Assembly (NCBI GenBank): GCA_905221615.1
Contig: CAJNDT010004668.1
Location: forward strand, 261,001-325,000
Direction: 5' to 3'
DNA length: 64,000 nucleotides
Source of the DNA: Symbiodinium sp. CCMP2592
Lineage: Eukaryota > Sar > Dinophyceae > Suessiales > Symbiodiniaceae
In this document: positions 1-9,900 of the stretch, piece after piece
Numbering within the stretch: the first letter of the stretch is position 1
How the letters are laid out: every line of letters starts with the position of its first letter
Notes under the pieces: model-generated
The model's database searches: none
What the model was told of the DNA's origin: nothing
Seen by the model: the letters and a program-made list of their open reading frames with translations, nothing else
Program-made: the position numbers and the translations under genes

Positions 1-897
1 GCGTGAGTGTCCCTGCAGAAACCCTCGCCCAACTTACCCTGAACCCTCAGAAACCCTAAACCCTCAGACCCTCAAGCCGGTTGCAAACTTGACATGCCTA
101 GCCTAGTGTCCACCGGCTGCGAACCGAGACATCGTCTGGCTTGTCCGAGTTGCGAAACCCGAAACCCCCAAACCCGGGACCACCGTAAACCCCGCTTGGA
201 TTGTCCGAGTTTGAGCGCCGAAACCCTTCAACGGTAGGTGTAGGCCCAGCATCCTGAACCCTAAACCCTAAACCTCAAACCCTCAAAAAAAAGATTTCAA
301 ATCCTAAACCCTAAACCTCAAACCCCCAACAAAAAAAGATTTCACATCCCAAACCCCAAACCTGGCCTGAGTTTCTCGAGTACCAATCACAAAAAAAAAC
401 CTTAAGCCCCAAAGCCCGAAACCCGAGATCCTATACTCCCTCAGCTAAGACCCTAACCCTTAAACCCCTAAACCTTAGACCCCTTAGGCCTTAAGCCCCT
501 AGGCCCTTTAACCACTTCGAACCATATGCCTCGCCAGGATTGTCCGAGTGTGAGCGCCGAAACCCCTCAAACTCTAAATACCCCGAAGCCCCCGAACCCT
601 AAACCCTGAGTCGCAATTAGCTGTCACGAGTACGGCTTTTTCGTCTGTTGCTTCGGAGTTATCCTGCAATGCGGGCGTCGTCCTTGCTAGGTAGGCGGGA
701 AAAAATCCTTAAACCCTCAAACCCTAAAGACCCCTAAAGCCCTACAGCCCTAAACCCTTACACCCTAAAGACCCCTAAAGCCCTACAACCCTTACACCCT
801 AAAGACCCTTAAAGCCCTACGTACAACCCTAAACCCTTACACCCTAAAGACCCCTGAAGCCCTACAACTTTAAAACCCTGAAGCCCTAAGACCCCTC
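1..897. repeat. Degenerate telomere-like CCCTAAA tract
   Basis: Almost the whole stretch is imperfect CCCTAAA-type sequence, mostly in the C-rich orientation on the plus strand. No gene is visible. It contains three copies of a short motif with core TTGTCCGAGT and GAGCGCCGAAACC (near 140-165, 195-226 and 535-567) that recurs through the window. Confidence 0.8.
716..890. repeat. Minisatellite of CCCTAAAGACCCCTAAAGCC type
   Basis: Four imperfect tandem units of roughly 35-45 bp, each containing CACCCTAAAGACCC followed by AAGCCCTAC. It appears to be a higher-order amplification of the surrounding telomere-like motif. Confidence 0.7.
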
Positions 898-951
898 CAA
901 GGAGAGACGGGCTTCGGAGCGCCTGAGCCTAGTGCTGCGCTTTTTGACAGG
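898..951 (+). CDS. Putative micro-exon
   Basis: An 18-codon open stretch (reads QGETGFGAPEPSAALFDR) with G/C-rich third positions. It is preceded by CCCTAAGACCCCTCC and followed by GTCGGGTTTAGG, a possible GT donor. This is the CCCTAAA-before, TTTAGGG-after setting seen around other exons here. Gene identity unknown; nothing downstream was joined to it. Confidence 0.3.
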
Positions 952-2115
952 GTCGGGTTTAGGGTTTAGGGGTTTGAGCCTGAAGCTTCGAGTGCCTGAG
1001 AGAGACAGAGAGAGAGAGGTAGCATTTTACAGCATTTTGCATTCTTATGGGTACTTAAACCCAATAAGGAATAAAATTTATGAAAATGTACGTTTTTAAA
1101 ACCATAAACTGGCTTAGGGGCGGGAATTTGACATGACATAGGGGCCTCAAGAACTTCCAATACTGTTGTGGGGGTTCCCTATTATAATAAGGTATAACGG
1201 TATAATATACCCCAAAGTCCTATTCTGATTACTCAGGCCCTTATATTAGTTAGAATAGGGTTCTCTTAAGGGTTCCTTTTGAAAGGCCTTAGAGGAGTTC
1301 TTCTAAGCACTGGAAAAGGGTCCGTTGGAGGGCTCGTTTACAGGGTGATGATAAGGACTACTAAGTTTCAAGGATTAAATGAAAGGGGCCTTGATGTTAG
1401 AACATCGGTCTGGGGTATAATATACCCCATCTTACGGTTATCATCAGGAACAATGTTTTGAGTTCTGACGGAAATGTTGATGACGAGGGACGAGGATCTT
1501 GAATCCTAAGCCCTATTAAAACCCTTGTAGTAGCCCTTTGTAATCGGAAACCTTCAATTATCTCTAAGAAGTATCCCTTATTGAGCTAAGCCCCACCTGC
1601 CTTGAGCCCCCGCACCCAGCGCTTCGGTTGGCCAAAGCAACTCCCTGGCCTCAAACCCTTTTGGACATCTTTTCGTAGCTCTTTTAGTAACAGTTCTTCC
1701 TAGTAACCCTGATATCCCTTACCGGATGTCTGGAAAGACAGGTCAACCCGGGCCGGGGGTCAGCTTTGCAGCTTGAGGACGCCATTTCAGGCACTGTTTG
1801 AGAAGGATGTATCGGTGCATGGCGCATCGGCCACATGCATCGCGGCTCAAGGAGTAGGCAGGGGGAAGCGACGTCTTGAAGCCAACGAGAGGCCTTTGGC
1901 GGGATCATGTTTCAGTCAAAAACCCTTATCTGCTTATTTGCAAACCAGAGACACAAACATGAACAGCTTTGGAATCCCGAGATGCCAAAGACCCTGATGT
2001 CAAGACTTGTATAGTAACTTTGGTTCTGACCTTGCATCACACAACTGCCACGACGACTTAGGGGCTCATGTGAAGGGCATACTGCAGAAATCCAGCCTTC
2101 CACTCCTCGCCAGCC
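952..2115. other. Non-coding stretch with one hairpin-type repeat
   Basis: No convincing gene. It holds a GA-rich patch near 1002-1018, the repeat at 1150-1262 and AT-rich sequence with ATAATATACCCC motifs (1201 and 1417). Short open frames on both strands between 1680 and 2000 contradict each other and are not supported. Confidence 0.4.
1150..1262. repeat. Interspersed repeat family F15, copy a
   Basis: Contains AATACTGTTGTGGGGGTTCC followed by an AT-rich centre with TATACCCC and a CTATTCTGATTA-like segment. A second copy with the same order of motifs lies at 55018-55125 and a partial one near 57125-57190. Confidence 0.6.
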
Positions 2116-2529
2116 ATGATCGATCCTGTAACATTTCTGGATGATGCAGTGTCGAGCCAGGCGCATCCCACAATCATGGAGGTCCCGCCTTTGAACCTGC
2201 CACAGGAGCTGCTGCACTTCATGCATCGGGATGAGATGAAGGAGCCGGCGAAGCCGGCAGATTTGCTCATCCCCCTGACGCCCCTGAACGAGGAGCACTA
2301 CACCGAAGCTGCGCAGACGGAGCGTGCAGGGCACGGTCGGCCCAACCAAAAGGTCCGGCCTTTCCTGCAGAAACCTGCTCGCACGGCGAGACCTAGCATC
2401 GACAGATCTGCCAGGATTGCACAAGGTCATCGCCAAAGAGATGCCCGGCTCGCCGTATTAGGAGCTTCATTGAAGTTGAGAAACATAAGGGAACCCGGTC
2501 ACTGTAGATCCCACATGATCAAAACTTGA
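2116..2529 (+). CDS. Hypothetical protein, 137 aa
   Basis: An ATG-started frame encoding a Pro-, Leu- and Arg-rich protein with no recognised domain. It ends at a TGA only 12 bp before the ATG of the next ORF, in the same frame, so the two may be one gene interrupted by a stop or short intron, or two products of a trans-spliced polycistron. Antisense frames overlap it, so the coding assignment is tentative. Confidence 0.35.
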   Translation: MIDPVTFLDDAVSSQAHPTIMEVPPLNLPQELLHFMHRDEMKEPAKPADLLIPLTPLNEEHYTEAAQTERAGHGRPNQKVRPFLQKPARTARPSIDRSARIAQGHRQRDARLAVLGASLKLRNIREPGHCRSHMIKT

Positions 2530-2541
2530 AGAACCCAGGAT

Positions 2542-3369
2542 ATGTCTCCGATCACGGCTGCTCGAGAAGCTACAGCGAAGCAGGCCAAGCAGCGCTCCCG
2601 GCGTGGTCGTGGCAGCGACACGGAGCCGAAGCAGCTGCCTTTACATCGGGAGATTGATATGGGCTGGCGGGATCTGCTGGACGAGATCGCGACCTCTGGC
2701 CGGCGAGTGCGGCTGGCCAGAGGTGGCCAGACGACCATTTTACCACAATCTCAGGCAGTCAAAGAGACTGCGCGAGCTTATCTGCGCACGCCCTCCCCAG
2801 ACGAGCTGCAGATCTTGCCAGATGTTGAGGAATCCAGGCCCCGATCGCGGACACGCTCGAACATGTCCCCAGCCCCAGAGGAATGCAGGCCCCGATCCAG
2901 GACGCGCTCAACCGTCTCTCCAGCCCCAGAGGAAGGCAGGGCACGATCGCGCACACGCTCGAACATGTCTCCAGCCCCAGAGGAATGCAGGCCGCGATCG
3001 CGAACGCGCTCCAACATCTCTCCAGCTCCAGAAGAGACACTTGAGGAAGCAGACCCTGTACTGCCGGACGATGTGCAGGACGATGGCCTGTGGCTTTCCT
3101 ATCGGATCACGGAGGAAAAGGTGCCCACGGCAGTCCTGACGAAGCTCTGGAATTTGGCAGTGGATCCCCGGAAGGACGAGGACATCCCCCCAATGGAGCA
3201 CGTGCCACGGCTCACCGTGGCAAAGCGGGAGGTTCCTCTCCCCACAGTGCACGACATCCCCCAGTGGCGCCGCACTAACCTGCGCCGCAGAGAGCAGCGG
3301 AAGCTGCGTCGAGAGGCAGAGCGGAACCCGACGCTGGATGAGATGCTGACAAGCATCTCCACCCCATAG
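2542..3369 (+). CDS. Arg/Ser-rich repeat protein, 275 aa, function unknown
   Basis: A complete ATG-to-TAG frame. Residues 1-95 are basic, then four 17-residue repeats built on RSRTRSNMSPAPEE occupy about residues 97-164, followed by an acidic linker and a basic C-terminus (RRTNLRRREQRKLRREAERN). The RS dipeptides recall SR-type phosphorylated low-complexity regions, but no RNA-binding domain is present. AACCCAGGAT lies directly before the ATG and could be a spliced-leader acceptor, as expected for dinoflagellate mRNAs (inference). The repeat is also open in other frames, so the frame choice rests on length and the ATG. Confidence 0.5.
   Translation: MSPITAAREATAKQAKQRSRRGRGSDTEPKQLPLHREIDMGWRDLLDEIATSGRRVRLARGGQTTILPQSQAVKETARAYLRTPSPDELQILPDVEESRPRSRTRSNMSPAPEECRPRSRTRSTVSPAPEEGRARSRTRSNMSPAPEECRPRSRTRSNISPAPEETLEEADPVLPDDVQDDGLWLSYRITEEKVPTAVLTKLWNLAVDPRKDEDIPPMEHVPRLTVAKREVPLPTVHDIPQWRRTNLRRREQRKLRREAERNPTLDEMLTSISTP
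2830..3033 (+). repeat. 51-bp coding tandem repeat, 4 units
   Basis: Four 51-bp units with shared core CCCGATCG and ACACGCTCGAACATGTC; differences are mainly single bases. 51 is a multiple of three, so unit number can vary without breaking the frame. Confidence 0.85.
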
Positions 3370-3821
3370 TCACGCTGTTATGAATACGGTGGGGTGTAGA
3401 ATAAGAGGTGCATAACAGAGAATAGCACTGTTCTACATTGTTATACCAATGTAGTGTCCGAATGTGTTTGAATTACAGTTGTGTTCAGAATCCGTTAGGA
3501 CACAAGTAACAAACGACAGAGCCACAAAACTTGTGCAGTTCTTGAAATTGGCACCCTTTTAGGACCTTGTTTATAAAGCGCCGTGCTATTTTTGGCACTC
3601 CACAAGGGACCCTAATTTAGAGAACTACCCGTCGTCGTCGTCGTTGCTGTTGTTGATGATAATGGGCATGAGGATCAGGGTGGTGATGACGATGATGATG
3701 CCGATGATGGTGATGATGAGGGTGATATTGATGATGATGATGATGGTGATGCATTTCTAGGTCCTAGGTTCGGGGCTTGAACTTGTTAGATCAAAACTAA
3801 GGCATCTTCGGCGAACCGGAG
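3370..3821. other. Non-coding, with GTC/GAT trinucleotide repeat
   Basis: AT-rich sequence after the stop of the preceding ORF, then an imperfect GTC and GAT repeat from 3631 to 3753. No gene seen. Confidence 0.6.
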
Positions 3822-4058
3822 ATGGAGAAGCTGCTGACGGCAGAGAATCACGTCTACCAATTTCGAGCAGCTTCCCTGCTAGCTGCCGTGGCCGATGAGA
3901 TGTCGTCGCCAAGCGTTGCTCGGGATCATGTCTTTTTGAATTTTGAGACGCGCTTTATACGGGCTTCCGAAGGAGTTCATCGGGTTGTACCATTGGTGTC
4001 TAAATGGGCTTCCGAACGAAGCTGGGGAATAAGCAGGTGTTTTCGCATGTGCTTATAG
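3822..4058 (+). CDS. Possible small ORF, 78 aa
   Basis: ATG-started frame; the first 45 residues (MEKLLTAENHVYQF...) look protein-like, the rest less so, suggesting the real coding part may end at a donor near 3950. No domain recognised. Confidence 0.25.
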   Translation: MEKLLTAENHVYQFRAASLLAAVADEMSSPSVARDHVFLNFETRFIRASEGVHRVVPLVSKWASERSWGISRCFRMCL

Positions 4059-4163
4059 GTTAGGTACCCGAGACTGAACTAGACTTTGTGTGGAACAGGG
4101 TATAGAGCTTGGACGGGTGTGGCACGGTCCAAAGAGCCAGCCACGAAACAACTCAAGCAAGCT

Positions 4164-4272
4164 AATGTAGGAACCTGCTTAAGAAACCCTGGGCCTAGAA
4201 CCCCAAAATAGTAGGATTCATAAAAGGAACCCTAATGAAGGCCCAAGGTTTCTTAATCAGCTTCCTACATTA
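4164..4272. repeat. Hairpin element family F5, copy a
   Basis: Inverted-repeat element of 109 bp: TAATGTAGGAACC...GGGC on the left and GCCC...TTCCTACATTA on the right, with inner arms AAGAAACCCTGGG and CCCAAGGTTTCTT. The centre holds AGTAGGATTC, the reverse form of the GGATCCTACT core in other families. Second copy at 19585-19702. Confidence 0.75.
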
Positions 4273-4404
4273 GGCCCCGAGCCTCCAACCGACCACGCAC
4301 CCAAAAACCTTGATTGCATGTCCGAGAGTGAGTGCCGAAACTTAAACTTCAAACCGAATCCCTAACCCTAAACTCCGAGTGTGAGCGCCGAAACCCTAAA
4401 CTCT

Positions 4405-4432
4405 TGAGGCCATCCAGCTCCTGATGGACGAG
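4405..4432 (+). CDS. Coiled-coil gene, probable exon (EAIQLLMDE)
   Basis: Short open stretch reading EAIQLLMDE, preceded by a CCCTAAA tract and followed at once by TCTGGGTTCTTGTTTAGGG, the start of an F6-type element whose other end (TTAACAAGAGCC) lies right before the next exon. The exact junction could not be resolved. Confidence 0.4.
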
Positions 4433-4727
4433 TCTGGGTTCTTGTTTAGGGATTCAATATACCTTAATTCAAGTTACCATGACGGGGATCTATATTAAAT
4501 AACTAGATGGTTTCGTTAGTACGGTAGTTAACTTGAACCTTGATTTCCTTGACCCTTAAACAACCCTTATAAAGGAAGCCCAAATTATGGTAACTTAAAG
4601 CAACTCCCTTAACCCTAGACCCCTAAACCCTAAACCCTTACACCCCTAAACCTCAAACCCCTAAACCCTAAACCCCTAAACCCTAAACCGTAAACCCCTA
4701 AACCCCAAACCCCTCCTTTAACAAGAG
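4433..4727 (+). mobile_element. Introner-like intron, family F6
   Basis: Starts CTGGGTTCTTGTTTAGGG and ends CCTTTAACAAGAG, so its ends are inverted repeats. Between them are AT-rich sequence and a CCCTAAA tract (4607-4711). It separates two coding pieces of the coiled-coil gene. Confidence 0.55.
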
Positions 4728-4837
4728 CCAAGGAGTTCTTGGACTCCCTTCCCGGCCACCAAAACCTGGAGCCCAAGCTTGTGGGGTCCTTGCGTCGCGG
4801 TCGCCGCGGGGCCTTCGACGAAGCTCAGGGGCACTTA
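4728..4837 (+). CDS. Coiled-coil gene, exon (KEFLDSLPGHQ...)
   Basis: One frame is open and strongly G/C-biased at third positions: KEFLDSLPGHQNLEPKLVG then SLRRGRRGAFDEAQGHL. It ends at a GA donor at 4838 and joins in frame to the exon at 5038, giving ...AQGHLEGQASAKLAL.... Acceptor AG at 4726-4727. No domain recognised; helix-rich and charged. Confidence 0.55.
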
Positions 4838-5037
4838 GAAGAAATGTTTTAATCTTTGGGTTATTATAATCCCCAAGAAACAGCAGAGAATCACATGTTT
4901 TAATCTTTGGTTGCTATAACCCCTAAGAAACAGCTAAAACGCAATTTTTTATCTTTGGGTTATTATATTCCTTAAGAAACAGCTACAAATTATAGGCTAG
5001 AATTACGGTATTCGTTAGGGGTCTGAGTTCAGTAGAG
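4838..5037 (+). mobile_element. Introner, GA-AG intron with GAAG duplication
   Basis: Intron starts GAAGAAATG and ends ...CAGTAGAG, followed by GAAGGG; GAAG occurs at both borders. Inside are three tandem ~50-bp units (4842-4992) with TTTTAATCTTTGG, TTATTATAAT and AAGAAACAGC. One unit of the same type is at 31069-31113. Removal keeps the reading frame. Confidence 0.6.
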
Positions 5038-5094
5038 GAAGGGCAGGCCTCTGCGAAGTTGGCGCTCTCCATCGCGGAGCAGCAACTGGCTTAG
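5038..5094 (+). CDS. Coiled-coil gene, exon (EGQASAKLALSIAEQQL)
   Basis: Reads EGQASAKLALSIAEQQLA in frame with the previous exon; an amphipathic helix pattern. Followed by TTAGACGGTTTAGTTTAGGG, an intron-start-like sequence. A further possible piece near 5135-5165 precedes a CCAAAAGGGTTTAGGG motif but could not be joined. Confidence 0.5.
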   Translation, partial: EGQASAKLALSIAEQQLA

Positions 5095-5524
5095 ACGGTT
5101 TAGTTTAGGGTTTGGAGTTCTGTCTCTGGCCTTGTTCGGAGAACAGGATCCAGGCGGGATTCACACAAGCCTGTGCCAAAAGGGTTTAGGGTTTAGAGCT
5201 TGGGGCAGCAACTTTACTGCTCTTAGGAATTAGGCTTTCCTAGTTATAGTGAATTCAGGGGGATTGATGGGAATACTCTTTGTATTCTGGTTCTAAGGGC
5301 GGCTAAGGCAACTCACTGGGTTAAGGGTTTAGGGGGTTCAGGGTTAAGGTTTAAGGTTTAGGGCTTAGGGTATTATCATGTTCGCAGTGCTTCTACAGAC
5401 CTTGCCTAGGGTTTCCGTACGGGTTGTCATAAGGATTACAAACCTTACTAATCTTGCGTTTGGGTTCCGACTAGTTTTCTGGTGTGAATTTCCTTTACTT
5501 CCCCCACACCACTCTGCAAGTAAG

Positions 5525-5650
5525 GCAAGCGAGGCTTGACAAGAATCTGGTTCGCAACAGAAGGCTGCGCCGGGGGGCGGAGCACGCGAGGGCCTGGAGA
5601 TGGGATCTCCAGGCCGTCTCCTCGGCGGAGATGCTGCTGCTCCGGGAGAA
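5525..5650 (+). CDS. Coiled-coil gene, exon (LDKNLVRNRRLRRGAEHARA...)
   Basis: Open from an AG at 5523-5524 to 5650; reads QARLDKNLVRNRRLRRGAEH and ends AEMLLLREK. The last two bases AA join to the G at 5752, giving LLLREKKEEVRIKL, a continuous charged helix. Donor is GA at 5651. Confidence 0.6.
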
Positions 5651-5751
5651 GAAGCTTAGTAGCTGAGTGGATACACTTTACACTTTTTGGGATAATCTTA
5701 CCCACTATCAAACTGGAAGGGTAAACTTTGTGGGGCTTCTCAGCAACTAAG
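5651..5751 (+). mobile_element. Introner family F2, copy a: 101-bp GA-AG intron
   Basis: The intron is the element: GAAG + CTTAGTAGCTGAGTGG ... CTCAGCAACTAAG, followed by GAAG. Inner arms TTTACACTTTTTGGG and AACTTTGTGGGG also pair in part. Spliced product stays in frame. Other copies: 20297-20398, 21890-21991 and a diverged one at 24754-24840. Confidence 0.75.
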
Positions 5752-6549
5752 GAAGGAAGAGGTTCGCATCAAGCTCATGAAGGAGGTGGAGAGGCGTGAG
5801 AAGGCCGCCGATGCTCACATGAAGGATGTGGTGAAGGCTTGCACGGCCGCCTACGAGAAGTGCGAGAAGCGGGCCGGTCGTTTCCATTCGGCCTTCGTGC
5901 GGAGACAAGGGAGCCTCAGTGATAGCTTGCAGAGGAGAGTGAAGCGAATCCAGTACGACCATACGGAGATCCAGCAGATGAAGGAACAATCCATTCTTCC
6001 CAGCGTCATTGGCCAACCACAATCGGAGTCCGACAAGGCCACCCACCTTTCTGTGCTCCATTACCTGAAGCCTCACCGAGTCCACGTGGAGAAGAAAAGG
6101 CAAGAGGCCCACTCCATCTACATGGCGCAGGTAGATAAGATCCAGCACTACCAGCGAGTCCTCGCCGACCCAAAGCGCGAGCCAGACAGGGGCGAAGTGT
6201 TCCTCAGCCGATGCTTTCGCTATGTGTTGGCTGCCGGGCTTGCCGTGGATGATGCGTACTTCTTCCGAGTCCTGTCGCAGATGCAGCCCGAGGATTTCGA
6301 AAAGGTTTACACCGTCAACTTCCTGGCGGCCTGCTGTGATGCTTTCAGCATCTCCACGCGGCAGTACTTTCAGTTTCTGGAGAATTCAGGCTTATCCTGC
6401 CTAGTGCCCATGCCCCAAGAGGGCAAAGCCCTCATCTACGACGACACGGCGGCTTGGGATCAGCTCTGCGTCGCCCCAGCTCAGCTGGATCCGGAGTCCT
6501 GGGCCACACCGCTGCCCCTCTACCCGGTCTTGCCCAAAGAGACGCCCAG
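5752..6549 (+). CDS. Coiled-coil gene, large exon
   Basis: The longest exon (266 codons). Residues from MKEVERREKAADAHMKDVV onward form a long charged helix to about DKIQHYQRVLADPK, followed by a compact, less charged part (FLSRCFRYVLAAGLAVDDAY; EDFEKVYTVNFLAACCDAF) and a Pro-rich tail. No catalytic motif or known domain was recognised, so function is unknown; the coiled coil suggests a structural or scaffold role (inference). The exon ends CCCAG at 6549 and joins across the 12.5-kb intron to 19088, giving KETPRTSALVSRDEPLLDIL. The frame runs on a little into the intron (to TAG at 6599-6601), but that part reads as telomere-like sequence. Confidence 0.75.
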
Positions 6550-6691
6550 GACCTCGGCTTGGGGGCCCTCTTGGTTTAGGCTTGTATTTCTAGGGTTTTA
6601 GGGTACTCAAAAAGGGGTGAAAAAACCCGGGAACCGAACTCCTAAAAGTCTAGGGCCTACACACCCTACAGCCGAAACCCGAAAGCCCTAG

Positions 6692-6696
6692 ACCCT
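6692..6696. repeat. Target-site duplication, left
   Basis: ACCCT directly before the 5' LTR; the same five bases follow the 3' LTR at 19018-19022. The insertion is in telomere-like repeat, where ACCCT is common, so the evidence is moderate. Confidence 0.55.
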
Positions 6697-6860
6697 TGTG
6701 AAATTTCCCTGTCTTGAAGCGCCGTGTTGACATGTCCTCATGCGTGAATAGTTTTTGAGACAGTTCTGAACGCACCCTATTCGACAGACGTCTTGGGCTC
6801 AGACCAAAAAGTGCGCTCGTTGTGTGGTTGGACACTCACTAATCCAGTTCCTGCTTCAAA
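6697..6860 (+). repeat. 5' LTR
   Basis: Starts TGTGAAATTTCC and ends CCTGCTTCAAA. Identical to 18854-19017. The TG...CA form would end at 6858; ending at 6860 makes the flanking ACCCT repeats match. No clear TATA box seen. Confidence 0.85.
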
Positions 6861-6861
6861 C

Positions 6862-6873
6862 TGGTAGCGGAGC
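6862..6873 (+). promoter_or_regulatory. Primer binding site (initiator tRNA-Met type)
   Basis: TGGTAGCGGAGC starts one base after the LTR. TGGTAGC matches the complement of the 3' end (GCTACCA) of initiator tRNA-Met, the primer known for yeast Ty1 and many copia elements. Confidence 0.7.
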
Positions 6874-6978
6874 TGTGAGGACAACCACTAGTGTTTCACC
6901 CCCGTAGAGCCTGTGGTCCGGGGTCCGTTGGGTAGAGTAGTGATAGTCGCGGCGCAAAGGCCCCTTCTATCTGAAGCC

Positions 6979-9900
6979 ATGAGCGTGGCAGGTTTGCGTT
7001 ACCAGCCCAATCTCTGGTCACAGAACCTGAGCCCTGCAGAAACGAAAAGCGGTTCGTACATATACGACGGTACGGCTGCTGGCTTCCACGATTGGTGCTT
7101 CCGGACACAGATCCGTGTGCTGCAACATAAGGAGAAGCAGCGGCGTGAAGCTCTTAAGGACCTGCGATTTGCCGAGTCGGCAAGGGCCAAGAGCGAGTCA
7201 CCAAGGAAGTGGCGTGGCAGGGCAAGTCAGGGGACCAGTGCATCGCCCACAGATGGTGATGGAAGCAGCGGTATACCCGCCAGTCCGTCCAGCGCAAAAC
7301 GGACTAAGCCCGCGTCCGAGGCAGAAGATGAGGATGCGGAGTCGTTGCCGTCGCACCCCAGCCAAGTGGCGGGCGACGATGAGCAGGAGCCGGACACAGA
7401 TCCGGCGGTGTACACCTTGCAAGACATTAAGGACGAGTCGCTTGATATGAGCGAATGCGTTAGCAAGATTTTGGAGGGTCTCCGAGGAGACGCCTTTTGC
7501 ATTGCTCGCGACGTCGGCCTGGAACGTCTGCTTCGCCATGATGGCGTCGACTACCTGATAGAAGAAATCAGGAGGCAAGCTTTCCCTCTTCAATCTGAAG
7601 AGGCTTCCGAACTTTTCCGTCAGGGACAGCTCCTGACGGGCCCACTCGCAAAGCAACCCGGCGAGCCTATGTTGTCTTACATAGCCCGCCGAAAGCGGTG
7701 GTGGTCGACCTTGCGTGAGCTAGATCCTGATATCCGCCTTTCTGAAGCAATGAGGGCTAACCTCCTTGTTGAGCTTTCAGGGTTGGAAAGGAACGAACAG
7801 CTAATGGTCAAGACCGCCGCCCGCGTACACACCGTGGATGAGTACGCACGCGTCCTTGTTCAGCATCACTCAGTGGTGCACATGAAGGAACGTCTTCTTA
7901 CCCAGAAGGACCCTAGTGGCCCAGGTAAGACCTGGAGACGTTTCGACGCTAAGCCACAATACCCTAAGTTTGGTTACATGGGGTATGATGGTAGTGCCGC
8001 AGAGTATGGTCACCAGGAACAGCAGGAATCCGCGGAAGGCTACGGTGACGGCTACGGCGAGGAAGCATACCAGGCCACAGCGTCTGGGGGAGATGATGCG
8101 GATGAATGGATTGATGATGAAGACCTAGCATTGCAACTCAACGCCTATACGGCAGTGGCATATGAAGCTGAGATTGACGATTTGGATGATTCCTATGCCG
8201 AGTCAGTTCAGCTTGCGTACGCGGCACAGACCGCCTTTGCCCAGGCGAAAGGAAAAGGAAAAGGGAAGAACAAGGGCAAGTCCTCCGGAAAATCCGGAGG
8301 GAAGGTCGTGCGTAGCAATTTGACTATTGCTGATCGTAAGGCCAAGTTGGCAGAGCTTAAGGCAAAGAGTAGGTGCCTGAAGTGCGGTGTGATCGGCCAT
8401 TGGGCCGGAGATGCTGCCTGCAAGTTTAGCGGTAAGGGCAATGGCCCCAAGGGCACCACAACCCCAGCACAGTCTGGGGGAACTGCCAACGCAGCCGCAA
8501 AGCCGGCGGCGCCGAAGCCCCAGGCGTATTTCGCCGCAGTGGAGGAGGATGACACAGAGTGTGTCCACCTGTCGAATGCGAGCGCTGGTAGGCTCGAGGG
8601 TTACCCAGCCAACCTTGAGCTGACCCCCTCGAGGACCAATACCGGCAAAGGCCGCGGCAGTGAAACCCTCTTCTCACCGCAGCTTCGGCGCACAGCCGCC
8701 GCTAGGATCATGCGTGACAGCCCGCCTGAGGGTTCCGATCGCGTTTTCTCCTTTGGTCAGCATAAGGGTCTGACTTATGAGCGTGTCTTGTATACGTTTC
8801 CTGGATATGTTCTTTGGGGACGCACGCAGAAGTGCCCATCCATAAATTTGGCCGATTTCTTGGATTGGGTCACGGAGTACTTTGATGTGCGTGATGACAA
8901 CCCCATTAGCATCACGAGAAGGGATGTCCCTCTCAGCCAGGAGCCCCCGCCTGAACCCTTTCAGCCCGAGGTTCGCCTCGCCGCGTCAGCTGCTTCGTCC
9001 AGCGAAGGCCCCCGGAAATGCCGGGGAGGTTGCAAGGAGTTCAACAAGTCGGGGAGTAACGCATACATAGACATGCGGACCTGTAAGAAATGCGGCACCG
9101 TCACCAAGACGAAGAAAGAGAAGCCTGTCATAGACCAGGCCACATGCCCCCACACCTCCACCGAGAGGTCGGGTAGCAGTAGGAAGACCTCCCGCATTAA
9201 GTGCAAGCTTTGTGGGATGCTTCTAGATGAGCAGCCGCAGACCGAGCGAAAGGCTAGGGATGACGCAGCCACAGTGCTGCGGGAGTCCAATACCCTGGAC
9301 TTCGATCTTCTGCGCAGCATAGTCGGCAGCACGGGGGATAGCCTCCCCGTAGAGGTAGTAGTTCCGGCTATTGCCCAGTTTCAAGAGACCATAGAGGGTC
9401 ACTTCGTAACCGAGCCCGTGATATCTCGCGGTGACCTTCTCGCATATCTGCAAGAGGCCTTAGATGATCACTCTGCGTCATCGACCAACAACAGTTGGGA
9501 AGTGGCGTCGGCGAGATCGCGCTCCTCGAGGGCCTCCGCGACGAGGCACGCCTTCGTGGCTTTCACTGAGGGGGTCACAGATATCCATCCGGCTTTGGTT
9601 GATTTGCCCGTAGTAAATATCTACGAGGATAAGCACGTATACGCCGTGTTGGATGAGGGCTGTAACTCGACTGTTCACGGTAGCGATTGGATAGCAAACG
9701 CGGCGGGGAAACTTGCGAACTTCGGTTACAGCACGAGGTTTAAACCTGAGGGCAATCGTACCTTCAAGGGTCTTAGCGGTGCTACCGAAACCCTGGGTAG
9801 CAGGACCATTCCTTTCTCTATAATGGGATTGGAGCAGGACTTGAGAGTTCCGGGCGTCCTTGATTCTCACGAGATTAAGGGTACAGCCCCTCTTCTTTTG

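Noticed and set aside
1-900. A true chromosome end
   Set aside because: The repeat is degenerate and the same motif is spread over the whole window in both orientations, so it is interstitial.
1843-1860. GCGGCTCAAGGAG as a spliced-leader remnant
   Set aside because: Only the last eight bases match the dinoflagellate spliced leader; the diagnostic CCATTTTGG part is absent. No SL RNA gene was found on either strand.
6650-6835. Minus-strand ORF in the LTR, repeated at 18612-18992
   Set aside because: It recurs only because the LTRs are identical; no domain and no coding bias.
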